From: Acetobacter okinawensis JCM 25146
GTDB lineage: Bacteria; Pseudomonadota; Alphaproteobacteria; Acetobacterales; Acetobacteraceae
DNA: 64,000 bases
Assembly (NCBI RefSeq): GCF_000613865.1
Contig: NZ_BAJU01000008.1
Location: forward strand, 1 to 64,000
Direction of reading: 5' to 3'
The notes under the pieces were generated by a model. That model worked only from the letters and a program-made list of their open reading frames with translations. It ran no database searches and was not told the DNA's origin. Shown here in pieces: positions 31,609 through 42,641 of the stretch; within the stretch, counting starts at the first letter, position 1; every line of letters begins with the position of its first letter. The position numbers and the translations under genes are program-made.

Positions 31609-32670
31609 ATGCGCGTAGGGTTTCTCATTCAGCACATCAATGGTCTGGGCGGGACAGAACGGACCGCCTGCGCTGTGATGAATGGGCTGGTCGAGCATAC
31701 CAGCGTATCTTTGATCGAACTCTGGTCACAAGGCTCCGCTGCGTATGGGTTAGACCCCAGAGTGCAAACTGTCTCCCTTTTTACCAGACATATGCCCATG
31801 CTCAGCCACTGGGGGCGTCTGGTCTGGCAGTGTTACAGGCAGATCCGCGCCTTAAAGCTGGACGTGCTGGTGGTGGTGGAAAGTACGCATGCCCTGTACG
31901 GTGTTGCAGCCTGCCGTCTGGCGGGTATTCGCTGCGTTGTCTGGGAACATTTTAACTGCAACGTGGATATGGGCAAACGCAAGCGCCGCTGGGGGCGGTG
32001 GATAGCGGCACGCTGGGCGGATGACATTGTAACCCTGACCAGCAGGGACATAGCCTTGTGGCGTCAGAAACTGGCCCCAAAAGCCAGACTGGTCTGTATT
32101 CCCAACATGGTGCCTGCCCTACCACCTGTGCAATATGACCCGGACTCACGCCATGTTGTCGCTATTGGTCGACTTACGCACCAGAAGGGGTTTGACAGGC
32201 TTCTGGCCGCTTGGGAAAAAATTATAGAGGATCGGCGTTCTACGGGCTGGGTGTTGCAGATCATGGGATCTGGCCCAGAGCTGGACCAGTTACGAGGCAG
32301 GGCTGAATCGCTCGTACATGTAGATTTTCTGCCTGCGCGGAAAGATGTCAGCGCTGTTTATGCGCGCACTGGTATTCTGGTTTCCACATCACGGTATGAG
32401 GGGCTGCCCATGGTCATGCTGGAAGCGGAGGCCGCAGGAATACCGATTGTCGCCTTTGATTGTGAAACAGGGCCGGCTGAAATTATTGCGTCAGGTCAAA
32501 CAGGTTTTCTTGTAACGCAGGATGATGCAGAGGGATTTGCCCATGCTGTTATTGAGTTGATGGGGGACCGAGACATGCGCATGCGTTTTTCCACCGCCGC
32601 CAAGGCGCGGTCCAATTTGTTTTCGCCCGATAAAATTATGGAAAAATGGAGATGTCTTCTTAAAGTTTAA
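31609..32670 (+). CDS. GT4-type glycosyltransferase B
   Basis: A 353-residue GT-B enzyme with an N-terminal GFLIQHINGLGGTERTACA and the donor-binding region IGRLTHQKGFDRLLAAW, IMGSGPELDQL, and STSRYEGLPMVMLEAEAAGIPIVAFDCETGP. The EGxPxxxLEA glutamate motif of GT4 is intact. It lies between the two paralogous glycosyltransferases and starts from ATG 31609. The sugar donor cannot be told. Confidence 0.88.
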   Translation: MRVGFLIQHINGLGGTERTACAVMNGLVEHTSVSLIELWSQGSAAYGLDPRVQTVSLFTRHMPMLSHWGRLVWQCYRQIRALKLDVLVVVESTHALYGVAACRLAGIRCVVWEHFNCNVDMGKRKRRWGRWIAARWADDIVTLTSRDIALWRQKLAPKARLVCIPNMVPALPPVQYDPDSRHVVAIGRLTHQKGFDRLLAAWEKIIEDRRSTGWVLQIMGSGPELDQLRGRAESLVHVDFLPARKDVSAVYARTGILVSTSRYEGLPMVMLEAEAAGIPIVAFDCETGPAEIIASGQTGFLVTQDDAEGFAHAVIELMGDRDMRMRFSTAAKARSNLFSPDKIMEKWRCLLKV

Positions 32671-32680
32671 ACAGGGTATC

Positions 32681-33810
32681 ATGGGTGAAGGTATGGGGGT
32701 ACGGAACTGTCAAGCATTGGTGTGGTTATTCACGATTTCAAGTTCGGTGGCTCGGAGCGCATAGCCATCAGGCTTGCAAATTACTGGGCTGGTAACGGGT
32801 TTTCGGTAACAGTGTTCTGTGCCTCCGTTCAGGGGGAGATGCGTCATCTCCTCTGTGACAGTGTCAGGGTGGTCTGCACGTCTCCTGTCCTGTCACGCCA
32901 TTATGGCAGCATGTACCAGCTTGCACGCAGGGCGCGGCGGTATTTTTCCGAAAACCCTGTGGATTTCTGCTATATTCCGGGTAATTACCATTGGCTTGTT
33001 ACGCATGAGCTGGCCCGTCTGCCGGTCTCTTCGCGTCCTGTTCTTGTCTCCCAGATCAGTTCTCTTATTTACAAACCCGGTCGCTCACGCTTCAGACAGA
33101 TGTTGTTCAACCTGCGTATGCGCTACCTGCTGAGCAGGAGTGACCTTGTGGTCGCCATGGATCGCATGAGTGCGCGCCAGAGCAACGCCATTTTGCACAG
33201 AACAGACACGCTGCTCATACCGTTGCCTGCCTTGGACGCAACTGGGGCTCCTCCTACACCGCGCCCTGCAACCCTGTCTGTTGTTGCCGCAGGGCGGCTG
33301 ACTGAACAAAAAGGGTTTGATGATCTGGTCCGGGCGTTTGCACTGGTGCGGCGCGCGCTGCCACAGGCCCAACTGACCATCTGTGGCGAGGGGGAGGAAA
33401 GACCCGCGCTGGAGCAGCTTATACGCAGCTATGGGCTGGAGGATGCTGTAACGCTGGTGGGGTATGTGCAGAATATACGTCCGTATCTGGACAGGAACGC
33501 CATTTTTGTCCTCTCCTCCCGCCGGGAAGGGTATGGTGCAGTTCTGCTGGAAGCGCTGGAAGCCGGGCGTTATGTCGTGACAACGGATTGCACGCCAGCC
33601 GTGTACGATATTTTTGATGATGGTGTTTGTGGCAAGGTCGTGCCGCCCAACAGCCCGAAGGCTCTGGCCGAGGGGTTGGTTGAGGCTTTGCAGAATGGGC
33701 GCGATATTACCCATCTTGTCGGGGAGCGTGTGGCCCGTTTTCGGATCAATGTTGGTGCACAGATGTATATTGCAGCAGTGGAAAGCAAACTGCACGCCCG
33801 TCGCGGGTAA
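32681..33810 (+). CDS. GT4-type glycosyltransferase C (possible N-terminal frameshift)
   Basis: Paralogue of the enzyme at 30324-31456, sharing DFKFGGSERIAIRLANYWAG and VLVSQISSLIYKPGRS, and the donor region VAAGRLTEQKGFDDL to FVLSSRREGYGAVLLEALEAG. The uninterrupted frame begins only at a GTG at 32722, inside the first strand of the fold. ATG codons at 32681 and 32693 lie in another frame. Adding one G in the G run at 32695-32699 joins them (about 376 residues) and gives a natural N-terminus ending SSIGVVIHDF. If the sequence is correct, GTG 32722 (362 residues) is the start. Confidence 0.85.
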
Positions 33811-33868
33811 AGAGTAACAGGCACCGTGCCAGTCGGTCCGTATTGCCATTGGAGGCTGTGCGGCGCTT

Positions 33869-34954
33869 TTAGCGGCTGTCTTTAACAATCTGTTCAACGC
33901 GGGCCAGTATGGTGCGCCCTGTCTGGTCAAAACGGGCCGCGCCAAAACGCTCGAGCACAGTGCTGCGCGCGCGCTGGCCCATGGCTGCCAGCTGCTCAGG
34001 CTGCCGGAGCAGTTCGTGCAGGGCAGATGTCAGGGCCTCCACATCCTGCGGAGGTACAATACGTCCGGTCTGGGGCGTGATTGTGGAGGGCATTTCCCCT
34101 GCTCTGGAGGCAATAACGGGCAGTCCAGCCAGCATGGCCTCGTGTGCGGCAAGGCAGAAGCCTTCCCACAGGGAGGGCTGCACATAAAGGTGCAACTGCG
34201 ACAAAAACCCTGCCGGGTTTTTGACATGCCCTATAATCCGCACGGGCAGGTTGTCGCGCGCAATCAGTTTTTCCAGCTTGGGGCGTTCTTCTCCCTCGCC
34301 TGCAATCAAAACCTCAAATGGCGGCAGGTCGGGGAGGGATTGCAGTCTGGCAATGGCTGCGCACAGAATATCATACCCTTTTACAGGGTGCAGACGGCCC
34401 AGTGCGCCAATACGCACGGTAGTTCCCGGCTGCCATGGAGTGGCCATGGGGAAAGACGCATCCGCCCGGAAGATGGGCCACTGCACAAGATGTTCGGGGG
34501 ATACGCTCAGTGTCTGGCGTGTCTGCTCCGCCACGCATGAGGAATCTGCCACCCACAGCGCACTTCTGTTCCTGAAACGCCTGAGCAGAAAGGCATTAAA
34601 GGGCTTGAGGCGTGCTGAATGCTGCCAGCTTACAACCGGCACATGGTGCCATTGCCCCACAATCTGCCCCAGCAGCGTTGCCCGGCTAAGGGATGTCCAT
34701 ATGACATCGGGTTGGTAGGTGCGCATTTGTCTGTTCAGCCAGTACAGGGCTGGACCATGGTCTTTGCGTGTGCCGGGGCGGATATGCACATTCAGGCCTG
34801 CCTTGTGCATTGGCTCTACGGCCAGTCCGTCCCGGCGGGTCAGGGCAAATACTTCCACATGGTGCCCTGTCTCACGCATGACCTGCGTTATGGCTGGAAC
34901 TGGCGAGGCCGCGCCGCCGCCTTCCACGGAGTTTATGACATATGCGATTTTCAT
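33869..34954 (-). CDS. GT4-type glycosyltransferase D
   Basis: A 361-residue GT-B glycosyltransferase with MKIAYVINSVEGGGAASPV at the N-terminus, a WQHSARLKPFN acceptor-side segment, and IGALGRLHPVKGYDIL, IAGEGEERPKLEKLIA and QPSLWEGFCLAAHEAMLAGLPVIAS. It is convergent with the preceding three and co-directional with the glycerophosphotransferase-like gene upstream of it (75-base gap). Confidence 0.87.
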   Translation of the reverse strand: MKIAYVINSVEGGGAASPVPAITQVMRETGHHVEVFALTRRDGLAVEPMHKAGLNVHIRPGTRKDHGPALYWLNRQMRTYQPDVIWTSLSRATLLGQIVGQWHHVPVVSWQHSARLKPFNAFLLRRFRNRSALWVADSSCVAEQTRQTLSVSPEHLVQWPIFRADASFPMATPWQPGTTVRIGALGRLHPVKGYDILCAAIARLQSLPDLPPFEVLIAGEGEERPKLEKLIARDNLPVRIIGHVKNPAGFLSQLHLYVQPSLWEGFCLAAHEAMLAGLPVIASRAGEMPSTITPQTGRIVPPQDVEALTSALHELLRQPEQLAAMGQRARSTVLERFGAARFDQTGRTILARVEQIVKDSR

Positions 34955-35029
34955 TATCGCCAGTTTTGCACAAATCAGCCGAATAGGCGAGGGAGCATGC
35001 CCCCGTCATCCGTGCTGGTCAGCCAGACC

Positions 35030-36301
35030 TCAGGCGGATTTTTGCAAAAACCGGACAATCGCATCCGCTGCACCAGGTGATGTGGGGCCCTGCTCACAAT
35101 GCTCAAAGGTTTCTGTCACGTAGGCACGCTGCTTGGCCACAAATTCGTTTTGTCGGGCAAAGGCTACGGGGAGTGCTTTTTTCAGGTCCGCGGGGTTATC
35201 AATGACCTGCCCCAATGTCCAGAAGCGGTAATCCTTGTTGTTCTGCCACGCAGCGTGGTGCGCGTTCAGAAAAATACAGGGGCGCGGGCGGATCAGGAAT
35301 TCAGCAACCTGACTGCTGACATCACCCAGATAAAGATCCGCAGCCATGGTGTAGGTCATGTCTATGCTGCTGGTGCTGCCAGTATCGATCAGGATGTTGG
35401 AATACTGCGCAAAGCGTTTGGTCAGTGCCTTACCCTGTTTTTGGTGGCTATTGAACAGGCGGTAATGGGGGGCACAGATCAGGTTGTAACGGTCCTGATT
35501 GGCAAAATAGTTCAAGATCGCCTCACCAAACAGATACCATGAGGTGAGGTTACGCGAAAAATGCGGGTTATACAGCACAATAGGCTTGTCGTTATCAAAC
35601 AGGCGCGACCGTTTTTTTTGCAGCCGCTCAACAATATCAAACTTGGCGTAGGAGCCCATATAGTAGTTGCCCGGTGTGATCAGGCGGCGTTCGAGCAGCC
35701 TTTCCTCCACTTTTTTGCCGGACAGGAGCACAAAGTCGAACCGTTTGATATCTTTGGCAAACCCTATGGCGCGGTCACCCGCACCATGCCTTGTCCAGAT
35801 ATAGCGTGGTTTGGTAACGCCCATGCGCTTGAGGTACAGCGATGTGCGCTCGGGCACCACAATGGCCTGAAAATGGTCAAAATAATGCCGGCTAAAAAAC
35901 AGGGAGGCCACTTTTTCAAACGGGCCGGGGCCGTGCCGTTCAATCAGTTTTGTCAGCCATGACGGGATGGGCAGCAGCTCATACACTACTCTGGCGGAGG
36001 GGTAGAGCTTGCCGAGTGAGCGCACATAATCCAGATGGCGTTTGGTCAGGCAGGTAACATGCACCTCCACATCGGGGTGACGTGTTGCCATTTCAAAAGC
36101 GATTGGCAGGGAGTGCAGCGTCTGGTGTGGCTGGGCGATCAGAAGAAAAACCACCTTGATGTGGCGTGGCGCAGACTGCTCAGGTGAATGTTCTTTCAGC
36201 ACGTCCTGATGGGCCATGGTCATGTTCTGAAGGCGTTCCTGATGATCTGTCATGTCAAAAAAATGGATGTACAGGCTGGAATGGCAAGTGCTGTTGTGCA
36301 T
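35030..36301 (-). CDS. CDP-glycerol glycerophosphotransferase-like protein
   Basis: A 423-residue protein resembling the TagB/TagF family, which adds glycerol-phosphate units from CDP-glycerol to cell-surface polymers. Supporting segments are VVPERTSLYLKRMG, YIWTRHGAGDRAIGF (His of the HG motif), VLYNPHFSRNLTSWY, ICAPHYRLFN and IDTGSTSSIDMTYTMAADLYLGDVSS. These match the conserved HGxG, nucleotide-binding and SSxxxD-like features. The start may be 36301 or the ATG at 36253 (MTDHQERLQN). Together with the glycosyltransferases it suggests phosphoglycerol decoration of a surface glycan. Confidence 0.65.
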   Translation of the reverse strand: MHNSTCHSSLYIHFFDMTDHQERLQNMTMAHQDVLKEHSPEQSAPRHIKVVFLLIAQPHQTLHSLPIAFEMATRHPDVEVHVTCLTKRHLDYVRSLGKLYPSARVVYELLPIPSWLTKLIERHGPGPFEKVASLFFSRHYFDHFQAIVVPERTSLYLKRMGVTKPRYIWTRHGAGDRAIGFAKDIKRFDFVLLSGKKVEERLLERRLITPGNYYMGSYAKFDIVERLQKKRSRLFDNDKPIVLYNPHFSRNLTSWYLFGEAILNYFANQDRYNLICAPHYRLFNSHQKQGKALTKRFAQYSNILIDTGSTSSIDMTYTMAADLYLGDVSSQVAEFLIRPRPCIFLNAHHAAWQNNKDYRFWTLGQVIDNPADLKKALPVAFARQNEFVAKQRAYVTETFEHCEQGPTSPGAADAIVRFLQKSA

Positions 36302-36610
36302 CTTCGCTCAGGACAAAGCGTGCCGGGGGATTGATGTCATGTTAGGTGGCCCCATACCATTCAGCGTCAACAAAAACAAAAGATCGCCCGCTGACTTGCG
36401 CCAGATAACTGCCAGCGTCAAGACGCAAACAGCGTGAGGAATGGCTGGTATAAAGGTGGAAAAGCTCACTTAATATGGATGTCAGACACATATTTTGACT
36501 ACGCCGCCACAAGGTGGGTTCCATACCGGGGGCGAAGATGTGGTGATGGATGCCCCGATCACCTGTTCCAGTTCAGGCGCTAGCTTATAAGAATGTCTGA
36601 GAATTGGTTT
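36302..36610. other. gene-free gap before tRNA-Ser
   Basis: About 309 bases with no supported gene, no repeat and no clear terminator. It must hold the promoter of the glycerophosphotransferase-like gene. Confidence 0.4.
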
Positions 36611-36700
<90 letters not shown>

Positions 36701-36852
36701 GTGAGCACGGTTTATAGGTGTGCTTGTTCAAATATGCAAGGGCCGATCTTGGTTCGCATGTGCCCAAAAAAACAGTGCACATATCAGTGCTGGCATAGTG
36801 CAAAACTGCTCTGGTAGGTATTTATGGAAGTGTTTTGCATCATCAGGGCTGC

Positions 36853-37863
36853 TCAGGAAATAAAGGGCAGGCAGGCGTAGCGTTTCCCTCGGGTTACGGG
36901 TGTTACGGCGTGGAGCAGGGCGCAGGAAAAAATGACAGCACCCCCCGCAGGGGCCGAAAACTCCTGAAGGCTGAATTCTGGAAAGAACAATCTGCCGCCG
37001 TCAAAGTCATTGTTGAGATTGATGGAAATTGCAAACTGCCTGTGTGCGGAGGACGAAACAGTATTGTCTCTATGAGGGCCAAAAAAACCCTGATCTTCCG
37101 CATGGTATGCGCTGATGAGCAGGCGCTCCATCCGGCTTGCCTGAAAGCGGAATACTTTAAAAATAGCGGGCACGGCCCGACGTATGACGCGCGCTTGCAG
37201 TCCCTCTACCAGATGTTTGTCCCGTAAAAAGCAGTCATGTCGTCTTTTGAAGTCTGGGGCGATAACACGCTGTGGATTTCCGTCCCAGTCTGCAAAAAGA
37301 ATGGGGGAGGGCTGGGCATCATGGGTCTGGTAATAATGCATGAGGGCGGCGCAGAATTCTGGTTCCAGAACATGTGGCAAAACAAGTGCGGGAACCGGAC
37401 AATCCATGCCCAGTGGCACGGCCTGCTGCTGGCTAACCCATGTATGGAGGGTTTGCCATATCTGTGGTGTATGCGGCATCCGCTCAGCAACATGCAGCAT
37501 CGGATTAACAATGACCCATTGGGTGGGGTCGTTGGGTGATATGCCGAACAGCTTATGGACTTTATGGTCACAGTCAAAAAAGAACACGCAGTGTGGATAA
37601 CGCTTTTGCAAGTCTGCATCTGTTGAATTGATTGTGCCGGAGCAGACGATAAAAACAGAGCAGTTTGGCGGCCCTGCAGGCGGAGGGTTGGCCTGAATGG
37701 CATCCAGCGTATCTGCGATTGTTGGCGTATTGAGTGTGCTGCAAAACAAAAGCAGGTTAAAGCGCCCTCCACTCATATCAAATGTATGGCTGCCCGTGGG
37801 GGTGCTGGCTCTTTGTGTAAAAGGAGCAACCGGATCCCCGATATGGCTTGCAGGCTGATGCAT
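36853..37863 (-). CDS. 2-oxoglutarate-Fe(II) oxygenase with N-terminal peroxiredoxin-like domain
   Basis: A two-domain protein of 336 residues. The N-terminal half (about 1-150) resembles a thioredoxin/AhpC fold (HIGDPVAPFTQRA; FNLLLFCST) but lacks an obvious peroxidatic Cys motif. The C-terminal half is a prolyl-4-hydroxylase-like dioxygenase with HxD in FFGPHRDNTV, the distal His in CALLHAVTPV and the 2OG-binding Arg in RGKRY. Start 37863 (MHQPASH) has a GGGA eight bases upstream; 37875 is an alternative. A HutC-type operator lies a few bases upstream of 37875. The substrate is unknown; the operator suggests a link to the hut locus. Confidence 0.75.
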   Translation of the reverse strand: MHQPASHIGDPVAPFTQRASTPTGSHTFDMSGGRFNLLLFCSTLNTPTIADTLDAIQANPPPAGPPNCSVFIVCSGTINSTDADLQKRYPHCVFFFDCDHKVHKLFGISPNDPTQWVIVNPMLHVAERMPHTPQIWQTLHTWVSQQQAVPLGMDCPVPALVLPHVLEPEFCAALMHYYQTHDAQPSPILFADWDGNPQRVIAPDFKRRHDCFLRDKHLVEGLQARVIRRAVPAIFKVFRFQASRMERLLISAYHAEDQGFFGPHRDNTVSSSAHRQFAISINLNNDFDGGRLFFPEFSLQEFSAPAGGAVIFSCALLHAVTPVTRGKRYACLPFIS

Positions 37864-37880
37864 GATAAATCCCATACAAA

Positions 37881-37890
37881 TGTATGTACA
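37881..37890. promoter_or_regulatory. HutC-type operator upstream of the 2OG oxygenase
   Basis: TGTATGTACA, matching the TGTANNTACA core known for HutC operators in Pseudomonas. It is identical to the site at 45470 upstream of the hutH-like gene. It lies 6 to 18 bases upstream of the alternative oxygenase starts, where a bound repressor would block transcription or initiation. Confidence 0.65.
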
Positions 37891-38339
37891 ACTTGGTTCT
37901 GCGCTTTGAATGATAAAATAATCTCCTGTTCTTGCATAGAAGATAATATTTTATAAAATATGGTGGAAAATTCAGGTGTGTCGCGGTGAGGTTCAGTTGT
38001 GTACTGAGGAAAGAGAACACAACATACCTATACAATATTTTATTTTTCGGAATTTCCGAACGAATCCTATTTTACGAGGGGATTTGGTTCTTGATGGAAA
38101 TGACTTTTCCGCATGCAAGAATATGCATGATGCGGTGATGCGCCATAAAAAATACACGTTAAGTGCATGTAAAAACAAAAAAAATATTTCAAAACTGCGG
38201 CACGCTACGTCGTGAGGTGAAGATTTTTTAATTCTAAATCGTAATGTTTTTTCGGTCCGAGGGAAAAATATGGTTGCATAGACAAGTTAAACAATGTCAT
38301 TGCTTGTTTGAAACAAAAATACCATCCAGGGCAGGTGCC
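37891..38339. other. AT-rich divergent promoter region
   Basis: About 450 gene-free, AT-rich bases between the oxygenase (minus) and the TonB receptor (plus). Short plus-strand frames here lack ribosome-binding sites and family features. No clear Fur box was found. A weak half-site (TTGTATAGGTA on the minus strand, about 38024-38034) resembles part of a HutC site but does not match well. Confidence 0.45.
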
Positions 38340-40781
38340 ATGCTAACCATCGTACATTATCGTGCGTGTAAGACATACATTGCACTTTCAACCGCATCCT
38401 TTCTGGCTTCCACTGCCTTGGCGCATGCCGCTGTCGATCATACCCACGTGCGCAGTGCTGCCGGGCAGCATGAGGTGGCATCCGGGTCGCATGTTACGTC
38501 GGGCAAGGCCGCTTCGGGTAAGGCTAAGGCTGCGGCACCCCGCACACTTGTATCGCATGGCACGGAAGAAGTGCAGGTTAACGCGGCCCTGCAGCATGGC
38601 GCTTATGGGCGGATGCGCCGTATTGCCGGTGGTGGGCTGATGGCGCGCCAGACCGGCGGGGATATGCGCAGCACGGTTACGTCGGAATATATCAACAAGC
38701 AGGCAGCAACGACTACGGCTTATCAGGCGGTATCGCTGACGCCGGGCGCTAACTTTTCGCAGAGTGATCCGTACGGTTTTGCGGCTAACTCCATGCTGAG
38801 CGTGCGCGGTCTGGGTGGGAATGAAGTAGGGCAGGTCTGGGAAGGCATGCCCGTAAACGACATTGAAACCTACAACGGATACCCGACCTACTGGGCCGAT
38901 GGTGAGGATATTGAGTCCGTCAGCCTGACGCAGGGCTCCGCTGCCATTACGGCCCCGGTCATGAACGCAGCAGGCGGACAGATTACCACGACCATGCGCG
39001 ACCCGGGCAAGAAGTTCGGCGGGCTGGTGGATTATAGCTATGGCACACTGAATCTGGAGCGGTTTTATGGCCGCATCGACAGTGGCGAAATCGGTCACAC
39101 GGGTTTGACGGGTTATGTCTCTTTTTCCAACGGAACAGCCAAAAACTCGCTCGGTCCGGGGCGGCAGATGCGGCGGCACGTTGATTTTGCTGTGAAAAAA
39201 GATTTTGAAAACGGCGATGTCATCAAGCTGAATGGCTCTTACGTTGACATGGACTACATGTACAACCCCAACCCGACCAAGGATAGCTGGAACACCTACG
39301 GGCGCAGCTATGCATGGGGCGGAACCTTCTCGCCCGGTAGCTCGGATTACTGGCAGCAGAACCGCTGGAAGTGGGAGCAGATCATGCTCAGCATGCCATC
39401 GCTGTTCAAACTGCCGGGTAAAACCGAACTGAATGTTACTCCCTATTTTCTGGAAGCATGGCAGAACTCTCCTGCCTCTTCCACCTTGTCCGAGACAGGG
39501 AATTACTACGGCACGCAGCCTGTTTCCGTCACTATCCCCGGTGTTGATGAATCGGGTGGGAGTGTGCGGAGCGACTATGTGGGCACGCAGAGTGTGGGCG
39601 GGGTCAATGCGGCTCTGTCACGCAAGTTTGGCGACCACAAAATTACTCTGGGTTACTGGTACCAGTATGGTGTGGATGATCTGTCCATGCCGTTTTCCAG
39701 CGTGTCCTCTTCGGGGCTGACTGGGTCTGCATGGAGTTTGCACAACGTCACCATGGGCAATGGCGAGCCCTATCTGGCGGAAAAAGAACACACGGTGACC
39801 CAGACAAACGCCCTTTACCTGCAAGACGAGGTCTCCCTCCTGCAGGACAGGCTGAAGATTGTGGGCGGCATTAAAGCGCTGATGGTGAACAAGGAAGGTA
39901 CCAACGGCCTGCCCGGGCCGCAGTACCATGTGGGGAGCAACAACTTCCAGCCGCTTCCCCGGCTTTCCGTGGCGTACAAGTTCAGCAAAGACCATCAGGT
40001 CTTCTTTAACGTCACCACCAATACGCTCATGCCGATTGATGACACGCTGTACAACAGCTACTCAGGCGGGGCGATCAGTACGCAGGGGAACTCCAACCTC
40101 AAACCTGAATATTCAATTTCGGAAGAGTTGGGGTATCGGTATCAGGGGAACATCGTTCATGCGTCTGTTGCCCTTTTCAACTACAACTTTACCAATCGTC
40201 AGGTTTCCAGTCAGCGCTACGTGAACAACGTGCAGGTTTACTCCACCATTAACGGCGGTGGGCAGACAACGCGCGGTGTGGATTTTGAGGCAGGCTTAAT
40301 GCCATTCCATGGGTTTTCTCCCTATGTTTCGGCCGAATACCTGCACGCAACGATTGATAACAACATTCAGGTTGGCAATGACTACCTGCCAACGGCTGGT
40401 AAAACAGCAGTCAGAAGCCCGCATTTTCAGGGGGCTATTGGTATTGTTTACGATCATCGGAACTTTTTTGGCACATTCTCTGTCAAATACACCGGCTCGC
40501 AGTATTCGACATTCATGAACGACGAAAAAATGCCGAGCTACAAGACCCTTAACCTGTCTTTGGGGTACCGTCTTCCAAGCTTCGGGTTTGTTAAAAACCC
40601 TGAAATACGCGTTGCATTCATGAATCTGACTGATGAGAAAGTGCTCTCCGGTGTGGCGTCTCCCCAGTTGAACGCCCAGACCGTAACGGGAATACACGGC
40701 TCCAGCATAGGAGGCTCTTCACCCCAGTATTACATTGCGCCGCGCTTTACCACGTCCATGACTATTGCCGCCGGTTTCTGA
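38340..40781 (+). CDS. TonB-dependent outer-membrane receptor
   Basis: Active outer-membrane transporter. Start [13 protein letters not shown] at 38340 is preferred because it gives a signal peptide (hydrophobic core [16 protein letters not shown], cleavage about residue 30); the frame is open 32 codons upstream. The product is about 813 residues: an Ala/His-rich spacer, a plug domain (about 115-230, with [22 protein letters not shown]), and a 22-strand barrel ending in the aromatic MTIAAGF. It precedes hutU by 47 bases on the same strand, so it probably imports the substrate of the pathway or a metal needed for it. Confidence 0.88.
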   Translation: MLTIVHYRACKTYIALSTASFLASTALAHAAVDHTHVRSAAGQHEVASGSHVTSGKAASGKAKAAAPRTLVSHGTEEVQVNAALQHGAYGRMRRIAGGGLMARQTGGDMRSTVTSEYINKQAATTTAYQAVSLTPGANFSQSDPYGFAANSMLSVRGLGGNEVGQVWEGMPVNDIETYNGYPTYWADGEDIESVSLTQGSAAITAPVMNAAGGQITTTMRDPGKKFGGLVDYSYGTLNLERFYGRIDSGEIGHTGLTGYVSFSNGTAKNSLGPGRQMRRHVDFAVKKDFENGDVIKLNGSYVDMDYMYNPNPTKDSWNTYGRSYAWGGTFSPGSSDYWQQNRWKWEQIMLSMPSLFKLPGKTELNVTPYFLEAWQNSPASSTLSETGNYYGTQPVSVTIPGVDESGGSVRSDYVGTQSVGGVNAALSRKFGDHKITLGYWYQYGVDDLSMPFSSVSSSGLTGSAWSLHNVTMGNGEPYLAEKEHTVTQTNALYLQDEVSLLQDRLKIVGGIKALMVNKEGTNGLPGPQYHVGSNNFQPLPRLSVAYKFSKDHQVFFNVTTNTLMPIDDTLYNSYSGGAISTQGNSNLKPEYSISEELGYRYQGNIVHASVALFNYNFTNRQVSSQRYVNNVQVYSTINGGGQTTRGVDFEAGLMPFHGFSPYVSAEYLHATIDNNIQVGNDYLPTAGKTAVRSPHFQGAIGIVYDHRNFFGTFSVKYTGSQYSTFMNDEKMPSYKTLNLSLGYRLPSFGFVKNPEIRVAFMNLTDEKVLSGVASPQLNAQTVTGIHGSSIGGSSPQYYIAPRFTTSMTIAAGF

Positions 40782-40828
40782 ATTTATCGCGTCAAGTCCA
40801 TTACAAGAAAAACAGAGGTTTCAAGTCT

Positions 40829-42526
40829 ATGCAAAATGAGTCCTTTTCTTCCGATCAGGTTGTGGCGAACGGTCGCGTGATCCGGGCCGCCCATGGGACG
40901 GAAAAAACTGCCAAATCATGGCAGACAGAAGCCGCATTGCGCATGCTCATGAACAACCTGGACCCCGAAGTGGCCGAAAAACCGGACGAGCTGGTGGTTT
41001 ATGGTGGCATTGGCAAGGCAGCCCGTAACTGGGCCTGCTACGACCGCATTGTAGAATGCATTCGTGGACTGGGGGATGAGGAAACACTGGTCGTGCAGTC
41101 CGGCAAGCCGGTTGGGGTGTTCCGCACCCATGCCAATGCGCCGCGTGTGCTGATTGCAAACTCCAATCTGGTGCCCCACTGGGCCAACTGGGACAAGTTT
41201 AACGAACTCGATCGGCGTGGCCTGATGATGTATGGCCAGATGACGGCTGGCTCATGGATTTACATCGGCTCGCAGGGCATTGTGCAGGGGACGTATGAAA
41301 CCTTTGTCGAGATGGCCCGCCAGTATTACAACGGCAGCCTGAAAGGGCGCTGGATTTTGACTGGCGGCCTTGGCGGCATGAGCGGCGCGCAGCCTCTGGC
41401 AGCGGTTATGGCCGGTGCTTCCATGCTGGCGGTTGAGTGCGAACCCTCACGTATTCGCAAACGTCTGGAAACCGGCTATCTTGACCGGCAGGTTGATACG
41501 CTGGATGAGGCGCTGAGCATTATCCATGACGCCTGCGCAAAAGGCGAGGCTGTTTCTGTTGGTCTGCTGGGCAATGCGGCAGAGGTTTTCCCCGAACTGG
41601 TGCGCCGTGGCATCCGCCCCGATGCGGTAACGGATCAGACATCTGCCCATGACCCGCTGAATGGTTACCTGCCTGCTGGCTGGACGCTGGAACAGGCCGC
41701 CAAAATGCGGGAGACAAACCCCGCAGCAGTGGAAAAAGCCGCCCGTGCCTCCATGCGGGAGCATGTCGCCGCTATGGTTGCGTTCCACCGCATGGGTATT
41801 CCCACCTTTGATTATGGCAACAACATCCGTCAGATGGCGTTTGAAGACGGTCTGGAAGATGCCTTTGCTTTCCCCGGTTTTGTGCCGGCCTATATTCGCC
41901 CGCTTTTCTGCCGGGGGATTGGTCCGTTCCGTTGGGCTGCTTTGTCCGGAGACCCGGAAGACATTTACAAGACTGACCAGAAGGTCAAGGAACTCCTGCC
42001 CGACGACAAGCACCTGCACAACTGGCTGGATATGGCGCGTGAGAAAATCCAGTTCCAGGGGCTGCCCTCGCGCATCTGCTGGGTTGGGTTGGGGGATCGG
42101 CACCGTCTGGGGCTGGCCTTTAACGAAATGGTTGCCAAGGGTGAACTCAAAGCCCCCATCGTCATCGGTCGTGACCATCTGGACAGTGGTTCGGTCGCCA
42201 GCCCCAACCGCGAAACAGAATCCATGCAGGATGGTTCGGACGCTGTGTCTGACTGGCCGCTGCTCAATGCGCTGCTTAACACGGCCTCTGGCGCCACTTG
42301 GGTTTCCCTTCACCATGGTGGTGGCGTTGGCATGGGCTTCTCGCAGCATTCGGGCATGGTCATTGTTGCAGATGGCACGGAGGATGCGGCCGCCCGGCTT
42401 GAACGCGTGCTGTGGAACGACCCGGCAACCGGTGTGATGCGTCATGCGGATGCAGGGTACGACATTGCAGTCAACTGCGCGGTGGAAAAAGGCCTTGATC
42501 TGCCTATGATTACCCGCAAAAGCTGA
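40829..42526 (+). CDS. hutU: urocanate hydratase (urocanase)
   Basis: NAD+-dependent enzyme adding water to urocanate to give imidazolonepropionate. The 565-residue product is full length and carries conserved blocks [81 protein letters not shown] and [11 protein letters not shown]. An AGAGG ribosome-binding site precedes the ATG. It follows the TonB gene and precedes an MFS gene. Whether it prefers urocanate or a thio-analogue cannot be told from sequence. Confidence 0.96.
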   Translation: MQNESFSSDQVVANGRVIRAAHGTEKTAKSWQTEAALRMLMNNLDPEVAEKPDELVVYGGIGKAARNWACYDRIVECIRGLGDEETLVVQSGKPVGVFRTHANAPRVLIANSNLVPHWANWDKFNELDRRGLMMYGQMTAGSWIYIGSQGIVQGTYETFVEMARQYYNGSLKGRWILTGGLGGMSGAQPLAAVMAGASMLAVECEPSRIRKRLETGYLDRQVDTLDEALSIIHDACAKGEAVSVGLLGNAAEVFPELVRRGIRPDAVTDQTSAHDPLNGYLPAGWTLEQAAKMRETNPAAVEKAARASMREHVAAMVAFHRMGIPTFDYGNNIRQMAFEDGLEDAFAFPGFVPAYIRPLFCRGIGPFRWAALSGDPEDIYKTDQKVKELLPDDKHLHNWLDMAREKIQFQGLPSRICWVGLGDRHRLGLAFNEMVAKGELKAPIVIGRDHLDSGSVASPNRETESMQDGSDAVSDWPLLNALLNTASGATWVSLHHGGGVGMGFSQHSGMVIVADGTEDAAARLERVLWNDPATGVMRHADAGYDIAVNCAVEKGLDLPMITRKS

Positions 42527-42641
42527 GACCACGTAAGGAGCATGGGCCAGAGATGTTCTGCGGGCACTCTGCGCCCATACCGTATGCCTTGTGCTCTCTT
42601 CGTACTGCTTCGTTAACACATCATCAAAAAAGGCAAGATAT

